Shown here: positions 40,501 to 50,700 of the stretch, one piece after another
Numbering within the stretch: position 1 is the first letter of the stretch
How the letters are laid out: every line of letters begins with the position of its first letter
Assembly: GCA_002005505.1 (NCBI GenBank)
Contig: KV908359.1
Coordinates: 723,760-787,759, forward strand
DNA from: Botryococcus braunii
Lineage: Eukaryota > Chlorophyta > Trebouxiophyceae
Reading direction: 5' to 3'
DNA: 64,000 bases
Program-made: the position numbers and the translations under genes
Notes under the pieces: model-generated
Database searches by the model: none
What the model was told of the DNA's origin: nothing
What the model saw: only the letters and a program-made list of their open reading frames with translations

Positions 40501-41067
40501 TCCCTGCACTATCTGAGTGGCCACATGACCATCCAAGAGGTCATGGCCGTTGCGTTTCAAGCAGCCTTTGAGATTTATCATTCTAGACACATACTGAGAG
40601 ATCGTTTCTCCACGTTTCATCCCTCTTGACATTTCCTTCAGCCAGTCTGCATTGGCTTGAATGTTGTAACCACCAAAAAAATTCTTGCAAATGAACAGAT
40701 ATGCATCATATGCTGACGGCTTACTTGACACTTCCCCTAACCATTCCTCTGGAACTGACTCATACAGCAGAAGCATTGCAGCAGCATTATGGATAGTCCC
40801 AGGCATGGCTGACTGAATGGCAGGAAAAGAACCCTTAGCACTATTAGCCGCAGTGAAGGCATTGTCCCATACCACAAAATTTGTGCCATGACGATCCAGC
40901 TTAATATGCACCTTGACTTGGGTGGCTATGACCTTAGGAAGTACATCTCCCTCACCCTTTGATGTACTGGGTGTACATGGCTGTCGTGTGGGAGACGATG
41001 TAGACACCTCCTCTGTTGTGGGCTCCTCCTCTGATGGCTCCCTTGATTTAGATCTCTTCCTCGCCAT
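37524..41067 (-). pseudogene. gag-pol: Copia element A2 Gag-PR-INT-linker
   Basis: About 1,180 codons from ATG at 41067, nearly identical to element A. CCHC CNYCHRKGHFWRDC, protease WLVDSGASVHLVNN, integrase finger LWHSRLGHPG, core HIDTVGP, RSDRGTEF, QQNGVAERANT (last residue differs from A). The linker has the same Cys motif GTCVWEDDV. It frameshifts near 37524 and then runs to a false stop at 37465. Confidence 0.93.
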
Positions 41068-41083
41068 GTTGCTCGAATGTCAC

Positions 41084-41608
41084 TCAGTCTTCGTTAGGTT
41101 CTGAACGCTGCGAGTCCCCGTCTTCGTCTCCGTTATCTGGGTCCGTGCACCACTCCTCTGGGCTGAATCCTTTTCTGCTGCCCAAAAGGGAAAGTAGGAA
41201 GTCCTCGTCAAGAGTGGCGAGAGCACACTCCACTGCTGTGTAGGCTGCCCTTTCTTCCCAGTATTCGGGTTTGCTGGGTCCTCCGATCTGTTGTAGATGC
41301 CGTTCAAATAATGCTCGCGTGACGAAGCCTGGATCCGCGTTGATGAATGAACACTCCCACGCAGTTACTTTGTAGGCTGGGTATGCAGAGAAACGTCGTC
41401 TGAACCACTGAGGCTGTTCGACTTTACCCAGTCCGTACGCGCGGCTGACAAAATCCTTCACCAGGAATGCTCGTTCTTCTGGTGTTCTCGGTCCTGTATC
41501 TCCTCCAGCTCGCCTCAGGCTATCGTATGTAGGTGGTGAAGGAGGTGGGGGTACAAATGGTCTTTTACCGCCAGTCGACATCCTTCCGCTCTGCTTCGTT
41601 CGTCCCAT
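41084..41608 (-). CDS. ORF0 of element A2 (complete, unknown function)
   Basis: 174 codons from ATG 44 nt past the PBS to a stop 16 nt before gag. Basic start (MGRTKQSGR), Pro-rich segment (PFVPPPPSPP), then a conserved block shared with elements C and G: RTPEERAFLVKDFV, WFRRRFSAYPAYKVTAWE, SFINADPGFVT, AAYTAVECALAT, and an acidic tail (DPDNGDEDGDSQRSEPNED). No catalytic motif or membrane segment. It is the best reference for the part of ORF0 missing in element A; the overlapping part shows at least one silent change (CGA versus CGG), as expected if protein-coding. Confidence 0.78.
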   Translation of the reverse strand: MGRTKQSGRMSTGGKRPFVPPPPSPPTYDSLRRAGGDTGPRTPEERAFLVKDFVSRAYGLGKVEQPQWFRRRFSAYPAYKVTAWECSFINADPGFVTRALFERHLQQIGGPSKPEYWEERAAYTAVECALATLDEDFLLSLLGSRKGFSPEEWCTDPDNGDEDGDSQRSEPNED

Positions 41609-41652
41609 CGTAGGCTCGGAACATACTCTCAGTTGCCCAGCTCAAGAGTTGG

Positions 41653-41665
41653 TGGGCCCATAACC
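41653..41665 (-). promoter_or_regulatory. Primer-binding site of A2
   Basis: Sense GGTTATGGGCCCA, abutting the LTR; complement of the initiator tRNA-Met anticodon arm, extended to GGTTATGGGCCCACCA. Confidence 0.85.
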
Positions 41666-42391
41666 TGTACAATTCTGGGCGTAATGTTCCCTGTATGTCC
41701 CGGCACGAAGGGTGTTAAGCTCGGTCGGGTCTCTTGCTGTGTGTAGGAGAGCAAGCAGAGCCCGACTATGTGTTGACACTTGTGGCAACTGATCAGAGAT
41801 AAGCACCCGGAGTGCTCTTTCAGTCCCAAACAAGTTATTACATTGCTTCTTGCTCTCTCTCAACGCCAAGGAATTCAAACTACCTCTTCTACGCATCGAC
41901 AGATAATTCGCATTACCATTGTTTGATGAGCCAAGCATTAGCAATATTCTAATACGCTTATCTAGACCTCTTCCTAATCAATTGTTCATGCAAGTTACTA
42001 AGATGCAGCACTTCACCTGTATGTCCCGGCACGAAGGGTGTTAAGCTCGGTCGGGTCTCTTGCTGTGTGTAGGAGAGCAAGCAGAGCCCGACTATGTGTT
42101 GACACTTGTGGCAACTGATCAGAGATAAGCACCCGGAGTGCTCTTTCAGTCCCAAACAAGTACCGAGCCCTTCATGCCTGCTGCCTATATCCTTTCTCGC
42201 AAGAACGCGTCAGATTGCATTACTTTCTTTCTCCGAAATGGAATCAGTCCAGATCAATTATGGCAGAACTCTAGAGTTCTGCCATCCCCTACTCAACCTC
42301 TAAGATTGTTCACAGTGATTGCTTTAGAGAAGCCTGGCCACTATTACTCTTCTGAGGGAAAGTCACTAATTGTTCTTTTACTATTATAACA
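41666..42391 (-). repeat. 5' LTR of element A2
   Basis: 726 bp, pair of 34619-35344 with a few substitutions (for example the GTAGGAGAGC/GTAGGGAAGC difference). Confidence 0.93.
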
Positions 42392-42398
42392 AGGAGAC

Positions 42399-42553
42399 TG
42401 TGGGAATTTGTGTACGGTCAGGCCAATCCAAAGATGACAATTCTAGCAAGAATAAATTAGCTGTATAGTTGACCCATGTGCTCAACTCAAGGGAAACTCT
42501 TTGACAGACAGCCAGTGGTCTCTTGGCCACAAGTATTACTGTATAAAGGTATC
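42399..42553 (+). repeat. Solo LTR K2 (E family), first part
   Basis: Starts TGTGGGAATTTGTG like E's 3' LTR. Preceded by GAGAC (42394-42398), which recurs at 58226-58230 after the LTR end. Interrupted by element C (TSD GTATC, 42549-42553) and resumed at 57752. No internal region, hence a solo LTR of about 629 bp. Confidence 0.88.
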
Positions 42554-43245
42554 TGTTATATTGGATGAGTTATTTATGCCTTTCCCTCAGTGGAGTAATA
42601 GTGGCTATTCCGTCAGTGACAATAATAAATGACTAATATGGGCGAAACTACAAAGACTTAGCGGTTAGGAACAATTTGAATGAAGATAAAGATAACGCAA
42701 GTTACAGACACGTTTAGTGCAGGAAGGTAGTGGTGCTAACACGGAGAGGCAAGGCACTTGTTTGGGACTTCACAAGCACTCCGGGTGTTTCCTTAAAGTT
42801 GCCCAATCAGTCCTTGATTGTTCATGTTCTAGACTCTACTCTTCGTCACACAGTAGAGCGAACTTTGACTCACACCCTCCGTGCCGCCACTGCACAGGTA
42901 ACGTGATGGTGAATAGACTGGGAGATTTGAGGCTTTGTTGACCTTAATATTTCGTGTTATGTGTATGTGCTTGGCTATCTTATCATCGGACAATGAGATT
43001 GATCCTTTCTGAGTACGTACCAGTTAGGATAGTTTGAATTCCGTTGTTAAGAGAGAGCAAGTGAGCAATTGTAATAGACTTGTTTGGGACTTCACAAGCA
43101 CTCCGGGTGTTTCCTTAAAGTTGCCCAATCAGTCCTTGATTGTTCATGTTCTAGACTCTACTCTTCGTCACACAGTAGAGCGAACTTTGACTCACACCCT
43201 CCGTGCCGCCACTGCACAGGAATACGCCAAGCCCATAACCTAACA
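42554..43245 (+). repeat. 5' LTR of element C
   Basis: 692 bp, TGTTATATTGG...CATAACCTAACA. A 142-nt segment occurs twice without visible difference (42756-42897 and 43078-43219); the 180 nt between begin GTAACGTG and end GTAATAG, a GT-AG pair. Ends with GCCCATAACC (43231-43240), complementary to the PBS. Confidence 0.94.
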
Positions 43246-43258
43246 GGTTATGGGCCCA
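43246..43258 (+). promoter_or_regulatory. Primer-binding site of C, in a hairpin with the LTR end
   Basis: GGTTATGGGCCCA directly after the LTR; the match to the complement of a plant-type initiator tRNA-Met anticodon arm extends to 17 nt (GGTTATGGGCCCACCAC). GCCCATAACC-TAACA-GGTTATGGGC forms a 10-bp stem with a 5-nt loop. Confidence 0.87.
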
Positions 43259-43313
43259 CCACTCTCCCGTTGAGTGTGTGTGGCTGGCTCAAGAATCGGA
43301 GACGAGAAGCTGT

Positions 43314-43811
43314 ATGGCCAAGCGCCGCAGATCGAAGCAGACTGCTCGCAAGACTACCAACGTCGACGTTCCTGCTCGGTTAAGAACCGGTCCACCTTCG
43401 TACAACGATAGAATCAGAAACGGAGGACAGCAAGGAGATCGGACTCCTGACGAACGGGCTGCCATTGTAAAAGACTACGTGTTTCATCTGTACGTTGGAC
43501 GACCTCTCCCCCTGCCAGCGTGGTTTGGTTCAAGATTTCCCACGTATCCAGCATACAAGTTCACTCCTTGGGAACAATCATTCGTTAATTTGGAACCAGG
43601 TTTCATCACCAAAGAGAAATTTCGGAGGTATTGTAGTGTAACGAAGTGGCTCAACAGAGAGCAAGAATTTGCTGAGCACACTGCATATTTGGCGGTTGAG
43701 TCTGCACTGGCAACTATTCCAGTGAAGGCCTTTCAGGATGTGCTGATCCCTAACATTCGTGACGAGTCTGAGTGGGAAACTGATTCAGACCTTGAAGGCA
43801 TTGTGGAGTAA
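43314..43811 (+). CDS. ORF0 of element C (accessory protein, unknown function)
   Basis: 165 codons from ATG 55 nt past the PBS (an in-frame GTG upstream is not needed). Basic N terminus MAKRRRSKQTARK; conserved core with GDRTPDERAAIVKDYV, WFGSRFPTYPAYKFTPWE, SFVNLEPGFIT, AVESALATIP; acidic end (EWETDSDLEG). Ends 51 nt before the gag ATG. Same layout as ORF0 of A, A2 and G; A and C differ at many positions yet keep the PAYK-T-WE-SF-N-PGF pattern, so the protein appears to be under selection. No known domain recognised. Possible roles are Gag assembly, nuclear transport or control of translation; this is inference. Confidence 0.78.
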   Translation: MAKRRRSKQTARKTTNVDVPARLRTGPPSYNDRIRNGGQQGDRTPDERAAIVKDYVFHLYVGRPLPLPAWFGSRFPTYPAYKFTPWEQSFVNLEPGFITKEKFRRYCSVTKWLNREQEFAEHTAYLAVESALATIPVKAFQDVLIPNIRDESEWETDSDLEGIVE

Positions 43812-43862
43812 GTGGTTTAAGTGTACCTCTGACGCTAGAAACTGACATTCAGTGTGCACACT

Positions 43863-45433
43863 ATGACTTCTAAGAAGAAGAGTCAGTCATCTAGTGGAAC
43901 CTCTGCGTCTGTGAGTGAGACCACTACCTCAACACCTGTGAGAGAGCCTTGCACTCCCAGCACATCCAGGGGAGAAGGTGATGAGTTGCCAAAGGTGATT
44001 CCTACACTTGTGAAGGTACATATCAAGCTAAAAGAAAAGGGACACAACATTATGATTTGGAAGAATGCGTACCTTGCAGCAAATGAGGCCAAGGGATCAC
44101 TGCCTGCAGTACTTGAGGACATGCCTGGGACCACGCATGATGCTGCAGCACTGCTGTTGCCGTATGAATCTGTACCCGAAGAGTGGCACGGGGAATTATC
44201 TGATTTATCCTCTGCATATGTTGCATATGAATATATCTGTAGGAAGTTCATTGGGGGTTATAATCTCCAAGCCAACATGGACTGGCTGTTGGAGATGAGT
44301 CAGGGGATGAAGCACGACGAGACCATTTCCCAATATGTGAGTCGCATGCTGAATCTGAAGGCATGTCTTCAGAGGAATAATCATCCTCTTCTGGATAGCT
44401 TTGTAGCTACCCAAATTGTGCAGGGTCTACCAGAAGCAGCCAAGGAGACAGGCAGCCTGTCAACAGCAGCAGGGACCCCACTCAACAAGCTGGCAGACCT
44501 GCTGAGGACCACAGCCGTTGCTCTGGGGTTTGATGAGACTGCCCCACGTCAGCCACGAGTTTTGGCTGTTCCTCAGGGCAGCAACAGAGTCAGCACCCCT
44601 GGAGCATTCAGTGGAGCCAGTCCTTCGCCCTCAACCGGACAGTCTGATTCCAAGGGAGTTTGCAACTACTGCAATAAAAAGGGCCATTATTGGAGAGACT
44701 GCAGAAAGAGGCGCAGGGACGAGGAGACACAGAGGAACGTGGTGGCAGCTGTCCAACAGCTGCAAGGCATGTGGCCTCAGGGCCAGCCATCTATGGGTGG
44801 ACACCATCCCCCAGTAGCCCAACTGGCCCATCATGGTGCAGATGCCTTCCCTGCTTGGTTTCAGCCTCCTGCTCCACCTCCACCTCCTCCTGAAGGTATG
44901 CTGTACACAATATCTCACAATGTCTTGGACAGTACGATCAGTAAACCCCTGCAGCACTCCTGGCTGGTTGACAGTGGGGCCTCGGTCCACCTAGTAAATG
45001 ACGTGGCATTGCTGTATAACCCTATCATCCATGCCAAACCAATTCCCCTGCACTTGGCCACCTCTGATGCCACTGGGTGTATTATTGCATCTGGGTCAGT
45101 CTGCATTTTGAGCCCGCAACGCATTCCCCTCTGGATCCATCATGTGCAGTGTGTCCCTTCAGCTACCACCAACATCCTGTCAGTATCTGCTGCCCTTAGG
45201 GATGGTGCAGTATTCCAAACAGACAATGTGGGTGCCTTTTCGTATGTCAGTGGACCAAACCACTGGAGAGCTCAGGTCACTGCAGAGATGGGACTGTACT
45301 ACATTCATAGTGTAGTTGCAGTGAGAGGAACCAGCACATCAAAGCATGCAGCCAGTGCAACCAAACAGCTAAAATCCAGTATCTTATCACACAGCTGTGC
45401 CAAACGTTACTTGTGGCATAGCAGAATGGGACA
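43863..45433 (+). CDS. gag-pol: Copia element C Gag-PR-INT start (5' part of split gag-pol)
   Basis: Start at ATG 43863 (MTSKKKSQSSSG). Gag core (WKNAYLAANEAKGSLPAVLE), CCHC knuckle CNYCNKKGHYWRDC near residue 265, Pro-rich segment, protease WLVDSGASVHLVND near 366, and the beginning of the integrase zinc finger (LWHSRMGH) near 516. Element D interrupts exactly in the finger, within the His codon of MGH; the next base of that codon is at 53208. Nothing else breaks the frame. Confidence 0.95.
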
Positions 45434-46931
45434 TGTAGTGTATTGAGTGGAGGCTGCCGTAACCGTCAGCGGTCCGTTTGCATGAAGAGAGACGTATCCC
45501 CTGTGAACACCACCAAGTAATCTCAATGTCTATATAGACCAGTGCTCGCACTGCCGTCTATATCTGCCGACTGCTCTCCGATCAGGACACCCTTGGCCCT
45601 TCAGCAGTCCCAGGAGTTTAATGGCTACTCCCAACCAATCGCTATAACCAGTGTGCAACTCGTCACACACAAATAGCCTTACTGTTCGCACAACAGTAAC
45701 ATACAAGCAATGCAGCTCCTGTATTGAAATGAATGTGACAGCAGTATATCAAGCAGTCCTTCAATACAGAGCAAACACTATTCAGCTTGGAGCTCGAAGC
45801 CCAGATGCATTCCACACCCCATCGACTCGTTACAAATGGTTTACGTATATTTACCTGTGAACACCACCAAGTAATCTCAATGTCTATATAGACCAGTGCT
45901 CGCACTGCCGTCTATATCTGCCTGCACCCGAGCGTTACGATTTACTTGTGGGTTCATCAGTGTCCATAAAATATATCTAAACCACATAAAAAACACACGC
46001 AACCTATCCACATATGTGTACGTACCGACTCCTCTCCGATCAGGACACCCTTGGCCCTTCAGCAGTCCCAGGAGTTTAATGGCTACTCCCAACCAATCTG
46101 CACAATATGTGGATCATCAGAGATCAAAACAAAACAGTTATTTAACCAGCAGGAGCATGCTTGTTATACGTATCTGTACTCACCGCTATAACCAGTGTGC
46201 AACTCGTCACACACAAATAGCCTTACTGTTCGCACAACAGTAACATACAAGCAATGCAGCTCCTGCAACACAAGACACATGTAATGTTTCATAATCAGCA
46301 GAAACATCAGTATGCATGTGCTTAACGCCTACGATCGCAGCCACACGACTGCGACCGTTACCCTTGCCAGCGATCGCAAGCTTACCTGTATTGAAATGAA
46401 TGTGACAGCAGTATATCAAGCAGTCCTTCAATACAGAGCAAACACTATTCAGCTTGGAGCTCGAAGCCCAGATGCATTCCACACCCCATCGACTGCCAAG
46501 CTTGCTCGCGATCTGGCGTTTCTATGCCTTCTGATCGTAACCGGCGGTAACGGTACAGTTCCTTTCGAGAGGCTGTACCGTACTGCATGGTCACATAAAC
46601 AACCCTGACACGGCCCTATGCCATCGTGTAGCCTTACAACTGTACCACAAATCCTGAACTTATACACGTGTACACGCTCACTGGAGTCTATTACTTGTGA
46701 CACATCGTCACCAGTACAAGACCTGTACTGCATGGAGGTCTCTATATGATCAACCAAACTGATCACAATACATTTAACCCTAGAAACGCAATCAGGCGCA
46801 TCCTCTTTCTTGTACTCCACACGTGGAGAGGTTCTAGTTATACAATGTTTCCTAAAACCACATGTTAAACTGATAGTACCCTTGTACGTTTGCCATCACG
46901 TATCTATACGTACCTATCAGTTTACACAACA
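45434..46931 (-). repeat. 3' LTR of element D
   Basis: 1,498 bp, TGTAGTGTATTG...TTACACAACA on plus. Same double-leader structure as B: compact copy about 45499-45823, intron-bearing copy about 45853-46492. Diagnostic differences from B (CAGTCC for CAATCC, GAGCTCG for GAGTTCG, AACATAC for AACACAC, loss of GA in CATCGAGA) appear in both copies. Confidence 0.94.
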
Positions 46932-46944
46932 ATCTTCCCCTTTT
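46932..46944 (-). promoter_or_regulatory. Polypurine tract of element D
   Basis: AAAAGGGGAAGAT on the minus strand, as in B. Confidence 0.78.
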
Positions 46945-47032
46945 AGAAAACATTTATAACAACGTTCAATAATGATGAGTTCAATTGTTCCAGTCAACGC
47001 ACTACTCTTCCGAGTTAACTTAGGCACTGTGA

Positions 47033-47054
47033 AGCCCTAAAGCCCTAAAGCCCT
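47033..47054 (-). repeat. Telomere-like repeats in 3' UTR of D
   Basis: Same AGCCCTAA units as in B at 5489-5516; kept although D lost most of its coding region. Confidence 0.65.
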
Positions 47055-47074
47055 AGAACTTCAACTCTCTAGGG

Positions 47075-47775
47075 TTAAGCCATTCTCAAGCTGTCACGGT
47101 GCTTGGGGAAGACAGGACCGGCCAACGGCTTTGTGAAAATATCAGCCACATTGTCTTCTGTGCTGACGTACACTGGCGTGATTTGCCCCCATGCAACCTT
47201 CTCCCTCGCTTGATGATAGCACACGCTAATGTGCTTGGTGTATTTGGACAACACGTGGTTCTGCAGATTTGCAATACAACCCATGTTGTCCATCCTCGAT
47301 TCTACACCCGACACTGCCTGACCAAGCTCCTCCAACAAGCTCCCAAGCCACACACCTTTCTTTATTGCGTGACTTGCCGCAATAAATTCGGCCTCAACAG
47401 TTGAAGTCGCAACTGATTGTTGCTTCTTACTTCCCCACGACACTGCTCCCCTATTTAGCATAAACACGAAACCGGTGTTGATTTTCTTGTATCAACATCC
47501 CCCGCAAAATCAGAGTCAATAAAGCCAGTCAGACTTTGCTTCCCCTTTCCTTCGTACACCAATCCCGTATCCTTGGTACCTAACAGATACCTCACAATCC
47601 TCAACCCTGCACGCATGTGTGCAGTGGTTGGGGCTGCACAATAACGTGCCAGCATGCTAACTGCATGTGAGATGTCTGGCCGTGTGATATTGGCCAAACA
47701 TTGCAGCGATCCGATGAGCTCCAAGTACCGGTGTCGGTCCGGCCGTGAAGATCCAGAACCCGCATTCTCTTCCCC
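47075..47775 (-). pseudogene. Copia element D RT end/RNase H remnant
   Basis: Two frames (47455-47724 and 47075-47467) that match the end of B's pol: RYLELIGSLQCLANITRPDI, IDSDFAGDVDTRKST, then SKKQQSVATSTVEAEFIAAS, NVADIFTKPLAG. A 1-nt deletion near 47478 separates them. Homology to B stops near 47775 at the SGS-PDRHRYLEL region; everything further upstream in sense is replaced. Confidence 0.88.
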
Positions 47776-50700
47776 AAAGATCTGAGAATACTTCGTACCA
47801 ACTTCTTGCTTCCCCGTTCCTTTGCTTCCCCCGACCGGTACTCATCCTGGCATTGGAACACAGCAAGAATCCAAAGTACAACTTTTTCTTTGATCACCAC
47901 AACACAAACATGTACTACATGCTGTCCCTTCCCCCTTCAAGAAAGATACGAGCACTCTTAACATTACTTACTAGTCTAGAACCACCGTTGTTAGCAGAAC
48001 CAACCCTCTACCATAAGGTGCCAACCACCTCAATTCACAAAGCTTGAATAACCAGAAGCGCGGGACTACAAATTAGCAGTCCCCAACCAACACTTCTATT
48101 GTTAAAACCACTTATATAGTTTCCAGGTACACTCCAGTACCTGCAAACAACATGCATATCATGCAACAAACTGCAATGCAATCCAATTCATGAGTTCTAC
48201 CATTGTACTCAACCAACCAGTAGAGAGCTCAGCGCCGACAACAAACAAGGCTGTCAGTACATACTTAAGTGTTTCCAAATACCTCCCCTCAAACCCTGGG
48301 GAGATGCACGGCACACACAGAGTGACCAAATGTTCAAGGGCCAAAACACAAAAGATCCTCAGCAAGGTCCCAGCCAATAACCATGGCTGAGATAAATCAT
48401 GAGGTTAAAAACAACTTAAGAGATTCGAACCACGAATCGTCCGGAGTATCGACCAGTACCTCGATCAACAGAATTCACACTTCGACACGGAGTCTTAAGC
48501 CTAAACCGCGTGACTACCACTCGAACTCAAGTGGTAAAAACAACTTAGGAGATTCGAACCACGAATCGTCCGGAGTATCGAACAGTACCCCGATCAACAA
48601 AATTCACGATTCGACACGGAGTGTCAAGCTTAAAACCGCGTGGCTACCACTCGAACTCACTCGAGTCGAACCGTAAAACCAGAAATCGACGTGCAGTCTC
48701 TCTCACTAACGTGTGAGAACTAGACCTAGCACGTTTTCTGTGCAGTAAGAGCTACAAGGCCTCCCTGAGCCATTCAGGACCAGGAGAACACTCAGTTCAC
48801 ACCAAATTGTCTAAGTATTTTCTAAAAAAATTATCTCAACCGCAATGCCACACTAAAAGACCTCTTTCCAAGTGTTTCTAGTGGCAATCTTGCACGCTGC
48901 GCACCAGTGCAACGATGTCTGAAAGCACTTAACCAGCCACAACCCCTTTCCAATTTTAACCAAAATCTTAACAACTCTACAGAAGATTGTAGAATTAAAT
49001 TGACTACCCTGGAGGAAAAATTACAATCCTTAACAATGTGCAGTATCTTCTCAACTAGATTTCACCTCAAAAGGTTGTCTGTCACACACACAAGAGTATT
49101 CCAGCCATCACACATCATGGCCCATCCCCACCTCAATACTCCAATCAACATCATGTCTTATCTTGTCAGAAAATTGTCACAGGAAACAAGGAAGTGACCA
49201 GCCTCTCACCAGAATGGTCCCCTTGCACCAATATTCCAACAAATACTCAACATTAAGGCAGCAACTGCTCTCAACAAGAACAGATGCCCCATCTTAACAC
49301 ATGCAATCGTAATCATCAGCATGACCTGGCAATCCAACCATATGTAAATCTTCAGATCATGGTGGTAGTGTAAACATACACATAGGCACATCCCTCATGA
49401 CATATGAGTTGATCGAAACATGCTGTCTCCAAGGAGTTTTAAGCAAGTACAGCTACTTGAGTCCTACCCCTGACTCTCAGCTACATGCCTAAACATCTAA
49501 ACCAACCAAAAAACAAGACAGGAAATATCTCATCCCTTTGTTTTCTTGGATTCCCAACCACAACATTAGGAGGATTAAATGCCTACTCCATACTAGGATA
49601 CCTCAGTCCAATTTGGCATGAACTTCCCTCCTCTATGTTTAAACCTTTTGAACCAAAATGCACCATGGATGCTCAAACTCTGCTACCAACTTTTGAGCAA
49701 AATTTAAGCATTTCTTGTCATCCCCTTGCTCTTTTGTTTTTTGATGTGAAGAGCACCCTCTTTCTACTGCAACCCATCCCATCACTGTGAATGTGTTCCA
49801 ACTGTTTTTATCACAACTCATGTACCCCAACAATTCTTTATCATCTAATCCAGATTTCACACTTTATGTACCACAACCTGATGCAGTACTAACATTTACA
49901 TCTTCCCCAGAACCCTCAAAGGAATACCAGATTTCCACTACCCTGTTCAATTTTTCCTTCCCAAGTCTACTCTCTCTGGATCATGATCAGTCCCATAATC
50001 AACTTGAAATCCTCTGTACTTTCAAAAACTGATGGTGTAGAGCTTGAAGGATCTCACATCTCAACTTTCTGAGCCCCAGGTACACTTCTTTGCGTCTCCC
50101 AAAACTCCCCTCCCTCTTCCGGGCAAGAACCTGAGTCTTGGAAACCCACACGTTTACGCAACGATAACCTGAAACCTACTCACTCCAATATTTCTGCGCT
50201 AACCACTCTGATTTCCCCTTTCATAGATCAGGGCACAAGGTTTGAAGACAATTGCCATTACCTTAAGCCATCATGGTAAAGCACTAATAATTTGGTGCAA
50301 TACCAGTCTTCACCACCTAAACGCGTGATCGCACCGATAACTTTTAAACTTCTCATGACCCAATTATGCATCAGCTTTGGCCCAAACACTCCCACATTTG
50401 GACAGCATACTCAGCTCACACACTTTTAGGCTCTAGTTGCTGCCATGCAATTTCTCATCCTCACTCAACCCTATATATCTTATCTTGATCAACAAGTCCC
50501 TCTGTTGATTAAGATATGCATGTGCTGCACTATCCTACAACACACACATGCACATGAATGTGCACCAGAGACAATTCATACTAACTCTACACCCAATCTA
50601 GTATCATGTAACTCAGCCCATGTACATACATAACTTGCACATACTCATTATCACTGTCTCTTCGACACCAAGTAGGCTCCTGCCAAGAGCCCCCTTTTCT

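Larger units (their letters stand above)
34619..42391 (-). mobile_element. Ty1/copia element A2, same family as A, inserted in G gag
   Basis: 7,773-bp minus-strand element, TSD AGGAG (34614-34618 and 42392-42396). Two 726-bp LTRs, PBS 41653-41665, ORF0 41084-41608 and gag-pol in three pieces. Only a few LTR differences. Broken by a 1-nt deletion near 37524 and by a 453-bp insertion (36473-36925) in reverse transcriptase. Confidence 0.95.

Noticed and set aside
48406..48662. Functional tRNA genes
   Set aside because: A and B boxes and a terminator are visible, but the anticodon and T arms do not pair properly; called tRNA-like repeat instead.
48907..49197. A 96-codon plus ORF in D's interior as a captured host gene
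   Set aside because: No domain, no similarity I recognise, and antisense to the element; composition bias alone can open such frames.
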